Positions 16,067 through 24,884 are shown, counted from the first letter of the stretch. The stretch: DNA of 64,000 nucleotides from Flavobacterium omnivorum (GCF_900099915.1 NZ_FNDB01000008.1:1-64000), one strand, 5' to 3'. The notes: generated from the sequence alone by a model not told the origin. Made by a program: numbers and translations.

Positions 16067-18190
16067 TTAAATAACCATCGTCAACTGAATTCTCTTTCTA
16101 TCCTCATCGACTTCCACCACTTTTACGGTAACATGTTGGTGTAATTTTACCACCTCATTCACATCGCTGACAAAACCTGCTTTTAGTTGGGAAATATGAA
16201 CCAAACCGCTTTCTTTGACTCCAATATCCACAAAACAACCAAAATTGGTAATGTTATTGACAATTCCCGGTAAAACCATTCCTGTTTTTACATCTTTTAT
16301 CGTTTTTACATTCGGGTCAAATTCAAATACTTTAGCTGATTTTCTTGGATCTAATCCTGGTTTTTCGAGTTCTTTGATGATGTCTTTCAATCCCAATAAT
16401 CCTATATCTGGTGTAATGTAATTTTCTGGTTTAATTAAGGCTGTTTTTTCTTTGTTGGCAATCAAATCATGCACAGTCAATTTCAAGTCTTTTGCCATTT
16501 TTTCGACGATTCCATAAGCTTCGGGATGAACCGCTGAATTATCTAACGGATTTTTTGCATTCGAAATTCGGATAAAAGCAACGCCTTGCTGATACGCTTT
16601 TTCACCCAAACGAGGCACTTTTTTTAATTGTTTTCGATCTGTAAAAGGACCGTTTTCAGATCGATAATTCACAATGTTTTCGGCAAGCTTCTCTCCTATT
16701 CCACTCACATAACTCAGTAAATGCTTGCTCGCAGTATTGATGTTAATTCCAACTGAATTCACGCAACGAATCACCGTATTGTCTAATTCTTCTTTGAGTT
16801 TGGTTTGGTCTACATCGTGTTGGTATTGGCCTACGCCAATGGCTTTCGGGTCAATTTTTACCAATTCCGCCAAAGGATCACTCAAACGTCTTCCGATAGA
16901 AACTGAACCTCGAACCGTCACATCATAATTAGGAAATTCGTCTCTGGCAATTTTTGAAGCTGAATACACGGATGCTCCCGCTTCTGAAACGATAAAAACT
17001 TGAACCGGTTTATCAAAAGCGATTTTCTTGATAAAGAATTCGGTTTCTCTCGAAGCCGTTCCATTTCCTATTGAAATCGCGTCAATTTTATAGGAATTCA
17101 CCATCGAACGGATTTTTTTCATTGCCATCGCTTCCTCTTTTTGAGGTGCGTGCGGATAAATAGTTTCGTTATATAATAGATCCCCTTTTTCGTCCAAACA
17201 AACAATTTTACAACCGCTTCTAAATCCTGGATCAATGGCCAGAATTCGTTTTTCACCCAAAGGCGGAGCTAATAATAATTGCCCTAAATTATTCGCAAAA
17301 ACCTGAATCGAATTGGCATCAGCCTTCGCTTTAGCTTCTTGTAAAGCTTCGTTAGAAATAGCCGGATTGAGTAATCGTTTATACGAATCTTCGATTGCTA
17401 ATTGTACGTGCGACGTAGTTTTGTTTTGACTTTTTAAAACTAATGCATCAATAATATCATACGCTTCATCGATATCTACTTCTACTTTAAACTTAATAAA
17501 ACCTTCATTTTCGGCACGAAGCATTGCTAATAATCTGTGCGAAGGTGCTTTAGTCAACGGTTCTGACCAATCGAAATACTGATTGAATTTCTGTGCTGCT
17601 TCGTCTTCTTTTTTCGTTTTTACAACTTTGGTGGTAATGGTGGCTTTGCGTTCGTACAATCGTCGGAGTTGCTTTCGAACATAAATATTTTCATTAATCC
17701 ATTCGGCAATAATATCCCTGGCGCCTTGCAATGCTGCATCTTCATTAATAATATTTTCGTTCAAGTATTTTGTCGAAATAAAATCGACATCATCATTATT
17801 TTGCGCCATAATAATTTTGGCTAGCGGTTCTAATCCGTTTTCTCGGGCAGTATCCGCTTTTGTTTTTTTCTTCTTTTTAAAAGGCAGATAAAAATCCTCC
17901 AATTCCTGTAAATCGAAACTTTGCTGGATTTTTTTCTCTAATTCTGGGCTAAGTGCATTTTGTTCCAGAATCGATTTTAAAATCGCTTCTTTGCGTTTTA
18001 CAATCACTTCATATTCCTTCTGGAATTTGGCAATTTGCTCAATAAAAACCTCGTCCAAATTACCGGTTTTATCTTTCCGATACCTAGAAATAAACGGAAT
18101 GGTACAATCTTCCTGTAATAATTGAACGGTATTTTGAATGTTTATAGCTGCAGTAGCAACATGTTTTTTGATATAATCGATGTTTGTCAT
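16067..18190 (-). CDS. tex: Tex-like RNA-binding transcription accessory protein
   Basis: 707 aa, the usual Tex length. The order is Tex N-terminal helical domain (CTIPFISRYRKDKTGNLDE), a YqgF/RuvC-like domain (ILAIDPGFRSGCKIVCLD), helix-hairpin-helix (NINTASKHLLSYVSGIGE and FTDRKQLKKVPRLGEKA), and a C-terminal S1 RNA-binding domain from about residue 635 (GMVLPGIVNNITNFGCFVD). It binds nucleic acids and influences transcription and translation. It is a single-gene unit divergent from the secreted protein at 18396. Confidence 0.95.
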   Translation of the reverse strand: MTNIDYIKKHVATAAINIQNTVQLLQEDCTIPFISRYRKDKTGNLDEVFIEQIAKFQKEYEVIVKRKEAILKSILEQNALSPELEKKIQQSFDLQELEDFYLPFKKKKKTKADTARENGLEPLAKIIMAQNNDDVDFISTKYLNENIINEDAALQGARDIIAEWINENIYVRKQLRRLYERKATITTKVVKTKKEDEAAQKFNQYFDWSEPLTKAPSHRLLAMLRAENEGFIKFKVEVDIDEAYDIIDALVLKSQNKTTSHVQLAIEDSYKRLLNPAISNEALQEAKAKADANSIQVFANNLGQLLLAPPLGEKRILAIDPGFRSGCKIVCLDEKGDLLYNETIYPHAPQKEEAMAMKKIRSMVNSYKIDAISIGNGTASRETEFFIKKIAFDKPVQVFIVSEAGASVYSASKIARDEFPNYDVTVRGSVSIGRRLSDPLAELVKIDPKAIGVGQYQHDVDQTKLKEELDNTVIRCVNSVGININTASKHLLSYVSGIGEKLAENIVNYRSENGPFTDRKQLKKVPRLGEKAYQQGVAFIRISNAKNPLDNSAVHPEAYGIVEKMAKDLKLTVHDLIANKEKTALIKPENYITPDIGLLGLKDIIKELEKPGLDPRKSAKVFEFDPNVKTIKDVKTGMVLPGIVNNITNFGCFVDIGVKESGLVHISQLKAGFVSDVNEVVKLHQHVTVKVVEVDEDRKRIQLTMVI

Positions 18191-18395
18191 AATGCTGACC
18201 TTATTAGGCGGATATAGATTTTAATGGAAAACAAAAATACATTGTTTTTTAACCAATTTTAAGCTTGTTGAAAATATAATTAAATTTTAATGTTGTGATT
18301 ACTAAATTTTTAACTAATTTTATAAGTCCCTGATTTACAGATATTAAAATCCTGCTAACTATGAAAAGTAAGTAAACAATTAATACCTCACAAAA

Positions 18396-18977
18396 ATGGA
18401 AACTACTACTATTAAACGTTTTTTGCTAATTGGATTAGCCTTAACATTTTTGTCATTTGAATTACCATCTGGTTGGTTTAAATCCGGAAGTGATCCAAAC
18501 AGTTATGACATGAGAGTCGAAAAAGGAGCCGGTTACGACGGGAAAAATGCCGCAACTATTCAATCCATAATGCCTAATATTTCGGGATTTGGTACACTTA
18601 TGCAGAGCTTTGCTGCCGAAAAATATCTTGGTAAAAGAATCCGACTTTCCGGCTATGTGAAAACAAAAGATGTTGCTGGTAAAGCTTGTTTTTGGTTGCG
18701 AGTTGAAAAAGCCAATTCTCAACAAATATTATCGTTCGATAATATGAATAACCGCCCCATAATTGGCACAAATGACTGGAAAAAGTATGAAATTGTAGTA
18801 GATGTTCCTGCAACTGCTTCAAAAATTTCATACGGTGCATTAGTGCGAGGAACAGGAAAAATCTGGTTTGATAATTTGAGTTTCGAAATTGTAGATAGTT
18901 CCGTGGAAACAACCGGAAAGAAAATTGAAAAATCAGAAAAAATTATAGAACCTACCAATTTAAATTTTGATGAATAG
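18396..18977 (+). CDS. Exported protein with a galactose-binding-like (CBM) fold
   Basis: 193 aa. A signal-type N-terminus (KRFLLIGLALTFLSFELPSGW) is followed by a single beta-rich domain: LGKRIRLSGYVKTKDVAGKA, CFWLRVEKANS, GTNDWKKYEIVVDVPATAS and IWFDNLSFEIVD. This strand order is that of carbohydrate-binding-module-like jelly rolls, also seen in secreted hypothetical proteins. The C-terminus is a lysine/glutamate tail. Ligand unknown. It is a single gene between divergent tex and a downstream hairpin at 19014-19055. Confidence 0.6.
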   Translation: METTTIKRFLLIGLALTFLSFELPSGWFKSGSDPNSYDMRVEKGAGYDGKNAATIQSIMPNISGFGTLMQSFAAEKYLGKRIRLSGYVKTKDVAGKACFWLRVEKANSQQILSFDNMNNRPIIGTNDWKKYEIVVDVPATASKISYGALVRGTGKIWFDNLSFEIVDSSVETTGKKIEKSEKIIEPTNLNFDE

Positions 18978-19013
18978 GACTTCTAAATTTTTAATCGGAT
19001 TAATCACAAAATG

Positions 19014-19055
19014 AAATTCCAATCTCGAAAAATTATGTTTTCAAGATTGGAATTT
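19014..19055 (+). terminator. Hairpin downstream of the exported protein gene
   Basis: AAATTCCAATCT pairs with AGATTGGAATTT across a loop that itself pairs (GAAAA / TTTTC). The arms are long, but the T-run afterwards is interrupted, so termination efficiency is uncertain. Confidence 0.45.
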
Positions 19056-19180
19056 ATGTTTTATGAAACTATTTTTTTATGCTTTTAAAAAAATTGAATT
19101 ATACCAAATGAGTCATAGTTTAAAGGATCCTCTTCTATTTAGACTATTAAATTTTGTTCGCATTTATTCTTGTTAAAGGT

Positions 19181-19188
19181 TATCTTTG
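19181..19188 (+). promoter_or_regulatory. -7 element of the DUF1294 gene
   Basis: TATCTTTG fits TAnnTTTG exactly and lies 18 bp before ATG 19207. A TTG inside this element (19186) opens the same frame but cannot be the start if this is the promoter. Confidence 0.55.
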
Positions 19189-19206
19189 GTTCAAAATCCC
19201 CTGTTT

Positions 19207-19572
19207 ATGTCTTTTTTATTTTGGTATTTTCCACTTATTAACTTAGTTGCTTTTTCAATAATAGAAGTTGACAAACAGCTGGCTATTCAGCAAAAAAGAC
19301 GCATTTCAGAACGAAATTTACTGTTTTCAAGTGCAATCGGTGGAACAATTGGTTCTGGATTAGCGATGCTAATTTTCCGACATAAAACTTCAAAAATATC
19401 TTTTTTAAGGAAGTTTTTTATAATTGGTATACTCCAAGTTTTTTTGGTATATTTCTATGTTATAAAATCTAAAAAATTACTCCTATTGATTACTTCAAAA
19501 GTAGCCTCTGGATATGCTTTTGCGAAAGCAGCGGGAACTTTCGATTTTTTAGTTTCACTCCACTTAAAATAA
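19207..19572 (+). CDS. DUF1294 family membrane protein with aberrant C-terminal tail
   Basis: 121 aa from ATG 19207. Membrane segment FLFWYFPLINLVAF is followed by the DUF1294 core: VDKQLAIQQKRRISERNLL, a second helix with the glycine-rich GGTIGSGLAMLIFRHKTSK, and FIIGILQVFLVYFYV. DUF1294 proteins normally end about here. This one continues with a soluble tail (SKVASGYAFAKAAG...) that reads like translated repeat DNA rather than protein. Function of the family is unknown. Confidence 0.7.
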   Translation: MSFLFWYFPLINLVAFSIIEVDKQLAIQQKRRISERNLLFSSAIGGTIGSGLAMLIFRHKTSKISFLRKFFIIGILQVFLVYFYVIKSKKLLLLITSKVASGYAFAKAAGTFDFLVSLHLK

Positions 19573-19635
19573 AACGCGCGTAGTTCCTGTCCTTCGTAAC
19601 GCAGTGAATCGTATATTTTATAATCAAAAAATAGT

Positions 19636-19693
19636 AATTCAGTCAACGTAGTGACTGAATTTACATTAATTCAGTCAGTGCGTTGACTGAATT
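19636..19693. repeat. Pair of 26-bp palindromes in inverted arrangement
   Basis: Two near-identical palindromes, 19636-19661 and 19668-19693, each have 10-bp arms AATTCAGTCA and TGACTGAATT around a 6-nt centre (ACGTAG and GTGCGT). They lie 6 bp apart, and the outer TTTACAT / ATGTAAA adds another pairing layer. They sit between convergent DUF1294 and rpiB genes. They may act as a bidirectional terminator or be a REP-like mobile repeat. Confidence 0.7.
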
Positions 19694-19718
19694 GATGTAA
19701 ATTAAGCCAATAAAAATT

Positions 19719-20147
19719 CTAACAAGAAATTTTATCTACTCTATTTTGGTGTCTTCCACCTTCAAAATCCGTGTTTAAAAAGGCTTCTACCATTTCTACC
19801 GCTTGTGGAATTGAAGTGAAACGAGCAGGAATACTAATAATATTGGCATCATTATGCTGACGTGCTAAAACGGCAACTTCTTTTGTCCAGCATAAAGCAG
19901 CTCTTACTTTTGCGTATTTGTTGACTGTCATGGCAATTCCATTTCCGCTTCCGCAAATAACAATTCCAAAATCAGCTTTTCCCTCAGAGACATCAGTAGC
20001 CACTGGACGACCAAAATCAGGGTAATCTACGCTTTCTGTTGAATCAGTTCCATAATTCGTTACTTCATGTCCTTTTGCTTCAAGCATTTCAACGATTGCT
20101 TTTTTGTAATCCGGTCCTGCGTGATCGTTTCCTATGGAGATTTTCAT
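19719..20147 (-). CDS. rpiB: Ribose-5-phosphate isomerase B
   Basis: 142 aa, standard RpiB/LacAB length. MKISIGNDHAGPDYK carries the substrate-binding Asp-His, VICGSGNGIAM carries the catalytic Cys near residue 65, and LARQHNDANIISIPAR and GGRHQNRVDKI complete the family pattern. It interconverts ribose-5-phosphate and ribulose-5-phosphate in the pentose phosphate pathway. The -7 element TAAATTTG is at 20173-20180. It borders the candidate replication origin. Confidence 0.95.
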   Translation of the reverse strand: MKISIGNDHAGPDYKKAIVEMLEAKGHEVTNYGTDSTESVDYPDFGRPVATDVSEGKADFGIVICGSGNGIAMTVNKYAKVRAALCWTKEVAVLARQHNDANIISIPARFTSIPQAVEMVEAFLNTDFEGGRHQNRVDKISC

Positions 20148-20172
20148 ATAATATGTTTTAAGTTGTGTGCTG

Positions 20173-20180
20173 CAAATTTA
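20173..20180 (-). promoter_or_regulatory. -7 element of rpiB
   Basis: TAAATTTG on the minus strand, about 25 bp before the ATG at 20147, matches TAnnTTTG. Confidence 0.5.
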
Positions 20181-20877
20181 AATAAAGTAATCTAGCATGA
20201 GAAATTTAAATTTCGCTTCTTTGATAGATTTTTCAATTTTATTTAGGTATCATAAACAATGTAAATTACCAAAGCTGTAACTAACAGTCCGTGATACAAT
20301 TAGCAGTTATCAACAATTGGATTATCTTTATAAATAGCTGTAAATCAATATAAATTATATACTTTAAATGTTAAAAATTTACATTGTTAATAGTGAAACC
20401 TAATTGCTTGATATTCAGTTAACTTTAAGTTAACATCAAATGTTGATAAGTTCGGATAGAATTTTAGAAGTTTATTTGGGTACTTAAATAAAAATAAGTA
20501 ATCCAAAACCTGTTTTTTAAAACCTAATTTAGTTTGATAAGATTTTAGAATAGTTATCAATATTAAAAAGTAGGTTATCAACAAAAAAGGGTAGTGTGAG
20601 TTATTTACAAAATTAATAGTTTTGATGTTATCAACCATTGTTAATTAAAATATAAAAACACTTTAAAACTAAGAGTTTATAATAAAATAAGTATGTTGAT
20701 AACTCACAATAACATCTTTAAACTTGATTTCAATGCGTTTTAAAATAAATTTATTGCCACTATTAACAAGCTATAATAACAACCAAAAAATAATTTAAAT
20801 TTAATTTTTCTTTTTTATTATATTAATATATGTTGACAACTTTCAAAAAAATTAAAGTCAAAAAATTGATTTCAGTT
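20181..20877. other. Candidate replication origin (oriC): AT-rich, with DnaA-box-like repeats
   Basis: About 700 bp without a convincing gene. TTATCAACA occurs exactly at 20307-20315 and 20575-20583 (plus strand) and at 20441-20449 and 20694-20702 (minus strand). Near copies are TTATCAATA 20554-20562, TTATTTACA 20601-20609, TTATCAACC 20628-20636 and, on the minus strand, TTGTCAACA 20831-20839. This differs from the classical DnaA box TTATCCACA at one position. The 20720-20830 part is almost pure A/T and could be the unwinding element. Gene orientation switches from mostly minus on the left to mostly plus on the right. A parS cluster lies about 16 kb away. This is inference: no skew curve was computed. 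Confidence 0.5.
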
Positions 20878-21111
20878 TCAAACGATTTTCAAATTGTTGT
20901 TTAGGTTGTCTAATAATTCCTGAACTTTTTCAAAATCGTTGAAATGAATTTTGAGTTTGATTCCACCGTAGGCGAAACTGCCAAAAGGATCAATGGAAAC
21001 CAACGTTTCGTTTTCAAAAAAATAGTTAATCTCTTCCTGCTCCAGCAAATGCTTAATAACTACAATTTCATGGGAATAATTGAAAATTGCAATGGTTTGA
21101 AATTCTTCCAT
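20878..21111 (-). CDS. DUF2007 domain protein (putative signal-transducing protein)
   Basis: 77 aa. The pattern FQTIAIFNYSHEIVVIKHLLEQEEINYFFENE, then a short loop and GGIKLKIHFNDFEKVQELLD, is the compact beta-alpha-beta fold of DUF2007, in which a strand is followed by a helix that opens with residues shared by GlnB-type regulators. Cytoplasmic. No functional data for the family that I can cite. It stands alone between the candidate origin and divergent rnr. Confidence 0.75.
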   Translation of the reverse strand: MEEFQTIAIFNYSHEIVVIKHLLEQEEINYFFENETLVSIDPFGSFAYGGIKLKIHFNDFEKVQELLDNLNNNLKIV

Positions 21112-21230
21112 TTTTGATACTTTTTATAAAGATACAACTATTCTGTAAAGTTATATTTTCTTTAAAACTGTGCTCTCTTTACTGATAACAGTTTAGTATT
21201 TTGTAATTTTAGACTTTTAAGAACAGATTT

Positions 21231-23420
21231 ATGAGTAAAAGATTAAGAAAGCCGATAAAAAAAGGGAAAGATTTCTCTGAAAAAATTATAAAAATATTAT
21301 CGCAAAGTGCTAATAAAGCATTCAACTACAAACAAATAGGAGCAAAGCTAGAGCTTGACGATACCGAAAGCAGAAATCAAATTATCAAAGATTTGAAAAT
21401 TCTGGCTTCGCAAAATAAAATTATAGAGTCAGAACCAGGTAAATACTTAGTGAAAGCTGAAAGTAAAGAGTATTACGAAGGTAAGATTGACATGACAGGA
21501 CGTAAAACAGCTTATTTTGTTTGTCCTGATATGGAAGAAGATATCTTTATTCCTACAAATAACCTAAACCACGCTTTAGACAAAGACATTGTCAAGGTTT
21601 ATGTTTACAATCGTAGAAAAGGAAAAAGACCAGAAGGTGAAGTAATTGAAGTCCTTGAAAGACATAAAACTGATTTTGTTGGTGTTATTGACATTCAAGC
21701 TAATTTTGCTTTTGTTTCTACAGCAAATCCAAAAATGTACACTGATATTTTTATTCCAAAGGATAAAATAGGCGAGGCGGAGCAGGGCGATGTAGTTTTG
21801 GTTCACATTGAAGATTGGCCAGCCAGAGCCGATAGTCCTTTTGGTTCAGTAATAAAAGTTTTAGGGAAACCAGGACAGCACGATACAGAAATTCATGCAA
21901 TTCTTGCTGAATACGGTTTGCCGTCAGAATTTCCTATTGAAGTGGAAACGTTTGCACAAAAAATTGATACTTCGATAGAAGAAAGTGAAATTGCCAAACG
22001 TCGCGATATGCGAGATACGTTGACTTTTACCATTGATCCAAAAGATGCGAAGGATTTTGATGATGCACTTTCATTCAAAAAACTAGAAAATGGTAATTAC
22101 GAAATAGGTATTCACATTGCCGATGTTTCGCATTATCTTCAAGAAGGAACAATCTTGGATGATGAAGCGTATCAAAGAGCAACTTCGGTTTATTTAGTGG
22201 ATCGAGTAGTACCAATGTTACCCGAAGTATTATCCAATTTTGCGTGTTCATTACGTCCAAATGAAGAAAAATATACGTTTTCGGCCATATTCGAAATCAC
22301 TGAAACATCTCAAGTAGTGAATCAATGGTTTGGTAGAACTGTAATTTATTCGGATCAGCGTTTTGCTTACGAGGAAGCGCAGTACATCATAGAAACTAAA
22401 GATGATGTGATTCCGGAAGAAATTTCGATTACAGGAAGTTCGTATCAAGTTTCAGCAGCAATTGTTTCTGCGACGCTAAAAATGGATGAATTAGCCAAAA
22501 TTCTTAGAAAAAGAAGAATGGCTGAAGGAGCGATTTCTTTTGATAAAGTAGAGGTGAAGTTCAATTTAGATGAAGCCGGAGAACCTCAAGGCGTTTATTT
22601 TAAAGTTTCGAAAGATGCTAATCATCTGATTGAAGAGTTCATGCTTTTGGCCAATAGAAAAGTAGCGGAATATATTGGAAAACAAAAAAAGACGTTCATT
22701 TACAGAATTCACGATGAGCCAAATGAGGATAAACTTTTTGCAATGCAAGCTGTTATTGCCAAGTTTGGACATAAAATTGATTTTAAACAAGGTTCTATTT
22801 CACAAGCTTTGAATAAATTAATGGAAGATGTAAATGGTAAGAAAGAGCAGAATTTAATTGATACGCTTGCAATAAGAAGTATGAGTAAAGCCAAATATTC
22901 TACGGATAACATAGGACATTACGGTTTGGCTTTTGATTATTATTCGCATTTTACATCACCAATTCGTCGTTATCCCGATGTTATGGTGCATCGATTGCTG
23001 CAGCATTATCTGGACGGAGGAAAATCAGTTGATGAAGAAACGTATGAAACAAAATGTTTGCATTCGTCAACCATGGAAGGTTTAGCAACGAATGCTGAAA
23101 GGGATTCTATCAAATACATGCAGGTAAAATACATGCAGGATCATCAGGATGAGGAATTTTTAGGCGTAATTTCCGGTGTGACCGAATGGGGAATTTATGT
23201 TGAAATCATCGAGAATAAATGTGAAGGAATGTGTAGAATCAGAGATATAAAAGATGATTATTACACTTTTGACGAAAAACAATATGCACTAACCGGCGCA
23301 ACTTCTGGAAAATTATTACAATTAGGAGACGAAATTTACGTTAAAGTAAAAAATGCCGATTTAGTTAAAAAACAACTGGATTTTAATTTTTTAAGAAGAA
23401 TTGAAGAACCGTTAAAATAA
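21231..23420 (+). CDS. rnr: Ribonuclease R
   Basis: 729 aa. Order: N-terminal winged helix (residues 10-75), cold-shock domains (about 80-230, with DIFIPTNNLNHALDKD), RNB catalytic domain (about 255-590) and C-terminal S1 domain (EFLGVISGVTEWGIYVEI). The RNB motif FTIDPKDAKDFDDALSF supplies the metal-binding aspartates, and HFTSPIRRYPDVMVHRLLQ is the conserved end of RNB. It degrades structured RNA 3' to 5'. Six bases separate it from the next gene, so they are probably co-transcribed. Confidence 0.97.
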   Translation: MSKRLRKPIKKGKDFSEKIIKILSQSANKAFNYKQIGAKLELDDTESRNQIIKDLKILASQNKIIESEPGKYLVKAESKEYYEGKIDMTGRKTAYFVCPDMEEDIFIPTNNLNHALDKDIVKVYVYNRRKGKRPEGEVIEVLERHKTDFVGVIDIQANFAFVSTANPKMYTDIFIPKDKIGEAEQGDVVLVHIEDWPARADSPFGSVIKVLGKPGQHDTEIHAILAEYGLPSEFPIEVETFAQKIDTSIEESEIAKRRDMRDTLTFTIDPKDAKDFDDALSFKKLENGNYEIGIHIADVSHYLQEGTILDDEAYQRATSVYLVDRVVPMLPEVLSNFACSLRPNEEKYTFSAIFEITETSQVVNQWFGRTVIYSDQRFAYEEAQYIIETKDDVIPEEISITGSSYQVSAAIVSATLKMDELAKILRKRRMAEGAISFDKVEVKFNLDEAGEPQGVYFKVSKDANHLIEEFMLLANRKVAEYIGKQKKTFIYRIHDEPNEDKLFAMQAVIAKFGHKIDFKQGSISQALNKLMEDVNGKKEQNLIDTLAIRSMSKAKYSTDNIGHYGLAFDYYSHFTSPIRRYPDVMVHRLLQHYLDGGKSVDEETYETKCLHSSTMEGLATNAERDSIKYMQVKYMQDHQDEEFLGVISGVTEWGIYVEIIENKCEGMCRIRDIKDDYYTFDEKQYALTGATSGKLLQLGDEIYVKVKNADLVKKQLDFNFLRRIEEPLK

Positions 23421-23426
23421 AAAAAA

Positions 23427-24140
23427 ATGAAATCAAAGATTCACGAATATCAAAAAATAAATATTAGAAATATGAGTAAAAGATTAGTGATTATTGCTTT
23501 TGTATTTTTAAGTCAATTTACAAACGCTCAAGTAACCAGAAACTTAGGAGATTTTGATGAAGTTAAAGTTTTTGATAAAATCAATGTCAAATTAATTGAA
23601 GCTTCAGAAAACAAGATTGTAGTAACCGGAGCACGCGCTGACGAAGTGGAAACGGTCAATAAAAATGGCGAATTAAAAATCAGAATGCCTTTTCCACAAT
23701 TATTATCTGGAGATGATATTACGGTTAAATTGTATTTTAAAAACCTCGAAAGTATTGCTGTGAGCGAGGGAAGCTATGTATCCAGCGAAGAAGATTTCAA
23801 ACAAACAAGCTTAGATTTAAATGCAAAATCTGGAGGAGAAATAAAATTAGAAATAGATGTTGACAAAGTAAACATCAAAGCGAATGCTGGTGGAATAGTT
23901 ACTTTATCAGGAAAAGCGAAAAATCAAGATGTTGTAATTACTTCGGGAGGAATTTTAAACGCTAAGGATTTAGAGACTTCACAAACCACAATAAGCGTTG
24001 CTGCAGGAGGAAAATCTGAAATTCATGCATCTACCTTAGTTGATGCAAAAGTTCGTGCTGGTGGCTCTATATTTATCTACGGTAAACCTAAACAGATTAA
24101 CAAAGAAGTATTCATTGGCGGTACGATTTTAGAAAAATAG
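23427..24140 (+). CDS. Exported head-GIN domain protein (DUF2807)
   Basis: 237 aa. A signal peptide MSKRLVIIAFVFLSQFTNAQ starts at residue 16 and is followed by FDEVKVFDKINVKLIEASEN and a beta-helical repeat (GGEIKLEIDVDKVNIKANAGG, TSGGILNAKDLETSQ, AGGSIFIYGKP), typical of DUF2807. Such proteins are periplasmic or surface beta-solenoids of unknown role. The first 15 residues (MKSKIHEYQKINIRN) precede the signal peptide and are nearly identical to those of the OmpH-like protein at 39962. The true start may be ATG 23472. Follows rnr by 6 bp. Confidence 0.8.
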   Translation: MKSKIHEYQKINIRNMSKRLVIIAFVFLSQFTNAQVTRNLGDFDEVKVFDKINVKLIEASENKIVVTGARADEVETVNKNGELKIRMPFPQLLSGDDITVKLYFKNLESIAVSEGSYVSSEEDFKQTSLDLNAKSGGEIKLEIDVDKVNIKANAGGIVTLSGKAKNQDVVITSGGILNAKDLETSQTTISVAAGGKSEIHASTLVDAKVRAGGSIFIYGKPKQINKEVFIGGTILEK

Positions 24141-24184
24141 TAGTACTTTGGTTTAGATTTTAGCGTAATAAATTTAAATTTTTA

Positions 24185-24862
24185 ATGATAAACGACATTT
24201 TAGCTGGTATTCCTTGGGGAATTTTCTTGAGTTTTATGATTGGTCCTGTTTTTTTTATTTTACTGGAAACAAGTATTATAAAAGGATTTAGAGCGGCTTT
24301 GGTATTTGATTTAGGAGTTATTTTAGGGGATATTGTTTTTATAGGAATTGCGTATTTAGGAAGTTATAGATTGATTCAAAGTTTAAAAGATCAACCGGCT
24401 CTTTTCATTTTTGGTGGAGTGTTGATGTTGGCTTATGGTATAATTTCCTTCCTACAGTTAAAAAAAGAACAGAAAATAAATACGGATATTATCGACAAGG
24501 AAATTGTCAAAAAAAACTATATAAGCCTTTTCATCAAAGGATTTCTATTGAATATCATTAATATTGGTGTTCTAGGTTTTTGGTTGGCAATTATCATTTC
24601 TGTAGGCCCAAAACTCGAAATGCAAACCTCCAGAATGGTCACTTTTTTTATTGCAGTTATTGGAACTTATTTGTTTGTTGATTGTATAAAAATACTTTTG
24701 GCGAAGCAATTAAAAACAAAACTAACACCAGTAAATATTCTAAAAATTAAAAAAGGAATTAGTGTGGTAATGATGGTTTTCGGAATGGTTTTAATTACGC
24801 AAGGATGGTTTCCTCAAGAAAAAGAAATGGTTAAAAAAGCATTTGATAAAATAGATAATTAA
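24185..24862 (+). CDS. LysE/RhtB family exporter
   Basis: 225 aa with six predicted membrane helices. The start IPWGIFLSFMIGPVFFILLETSIIKGFRAAL is the LysE family motif (G-P-x-x-x-x-x-x-x-x-x-x-G-x-x-x-A), and DLGVILGDIVFIGIAYLG follows with the conserved G-x-x-x-G-D. Family members export amino acids or related metabolites from the cytoplasm. The substrate cannot be read. It is 44 bp after the DUF2807 gene and ends at a wobble-rich hairpin. Confidence 0.85.
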   Translation: MINDILAGIPWGIFLSFMIGPVFFILLETSIIKGFRAALVFDLGVILGDIVFIGIAYLGSYRLIQSLKDQPALFIFGGVLMLAYGIISFLQLKKEQKINTDIIDKEIVKKNYISLFIKGFLLNIINIGVLGFWLAIIISVGPKLEMQTSRMVTFFIAVIGTYLFVDCIKILLAKQLKTKLTPVNILKIKKGISVVMMVFGMVLITQGWFPQEKEMVKKAFDKIDN

Positions 24863-24884
24863 TACTATTTTTTATAAAATAGTA

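Noticed and set aside
19455..19646. Minus-strand 63-codon frame opposite the DUF1294 tail
   Set aside because: Probably translated repeat DNA: no start context, and it overlaps a plus-strand gene and the palindromes.
20387..20638. 83-codon minus-strand frame in the candidate origin region
   Set aside because: It is rich in AT-driven codons (Phe, Leu, Tyr, Lys, Asn), has no family pattern and spans several of the TTATCAACA repeats. It is better explained as chance in AT-rich DNA.
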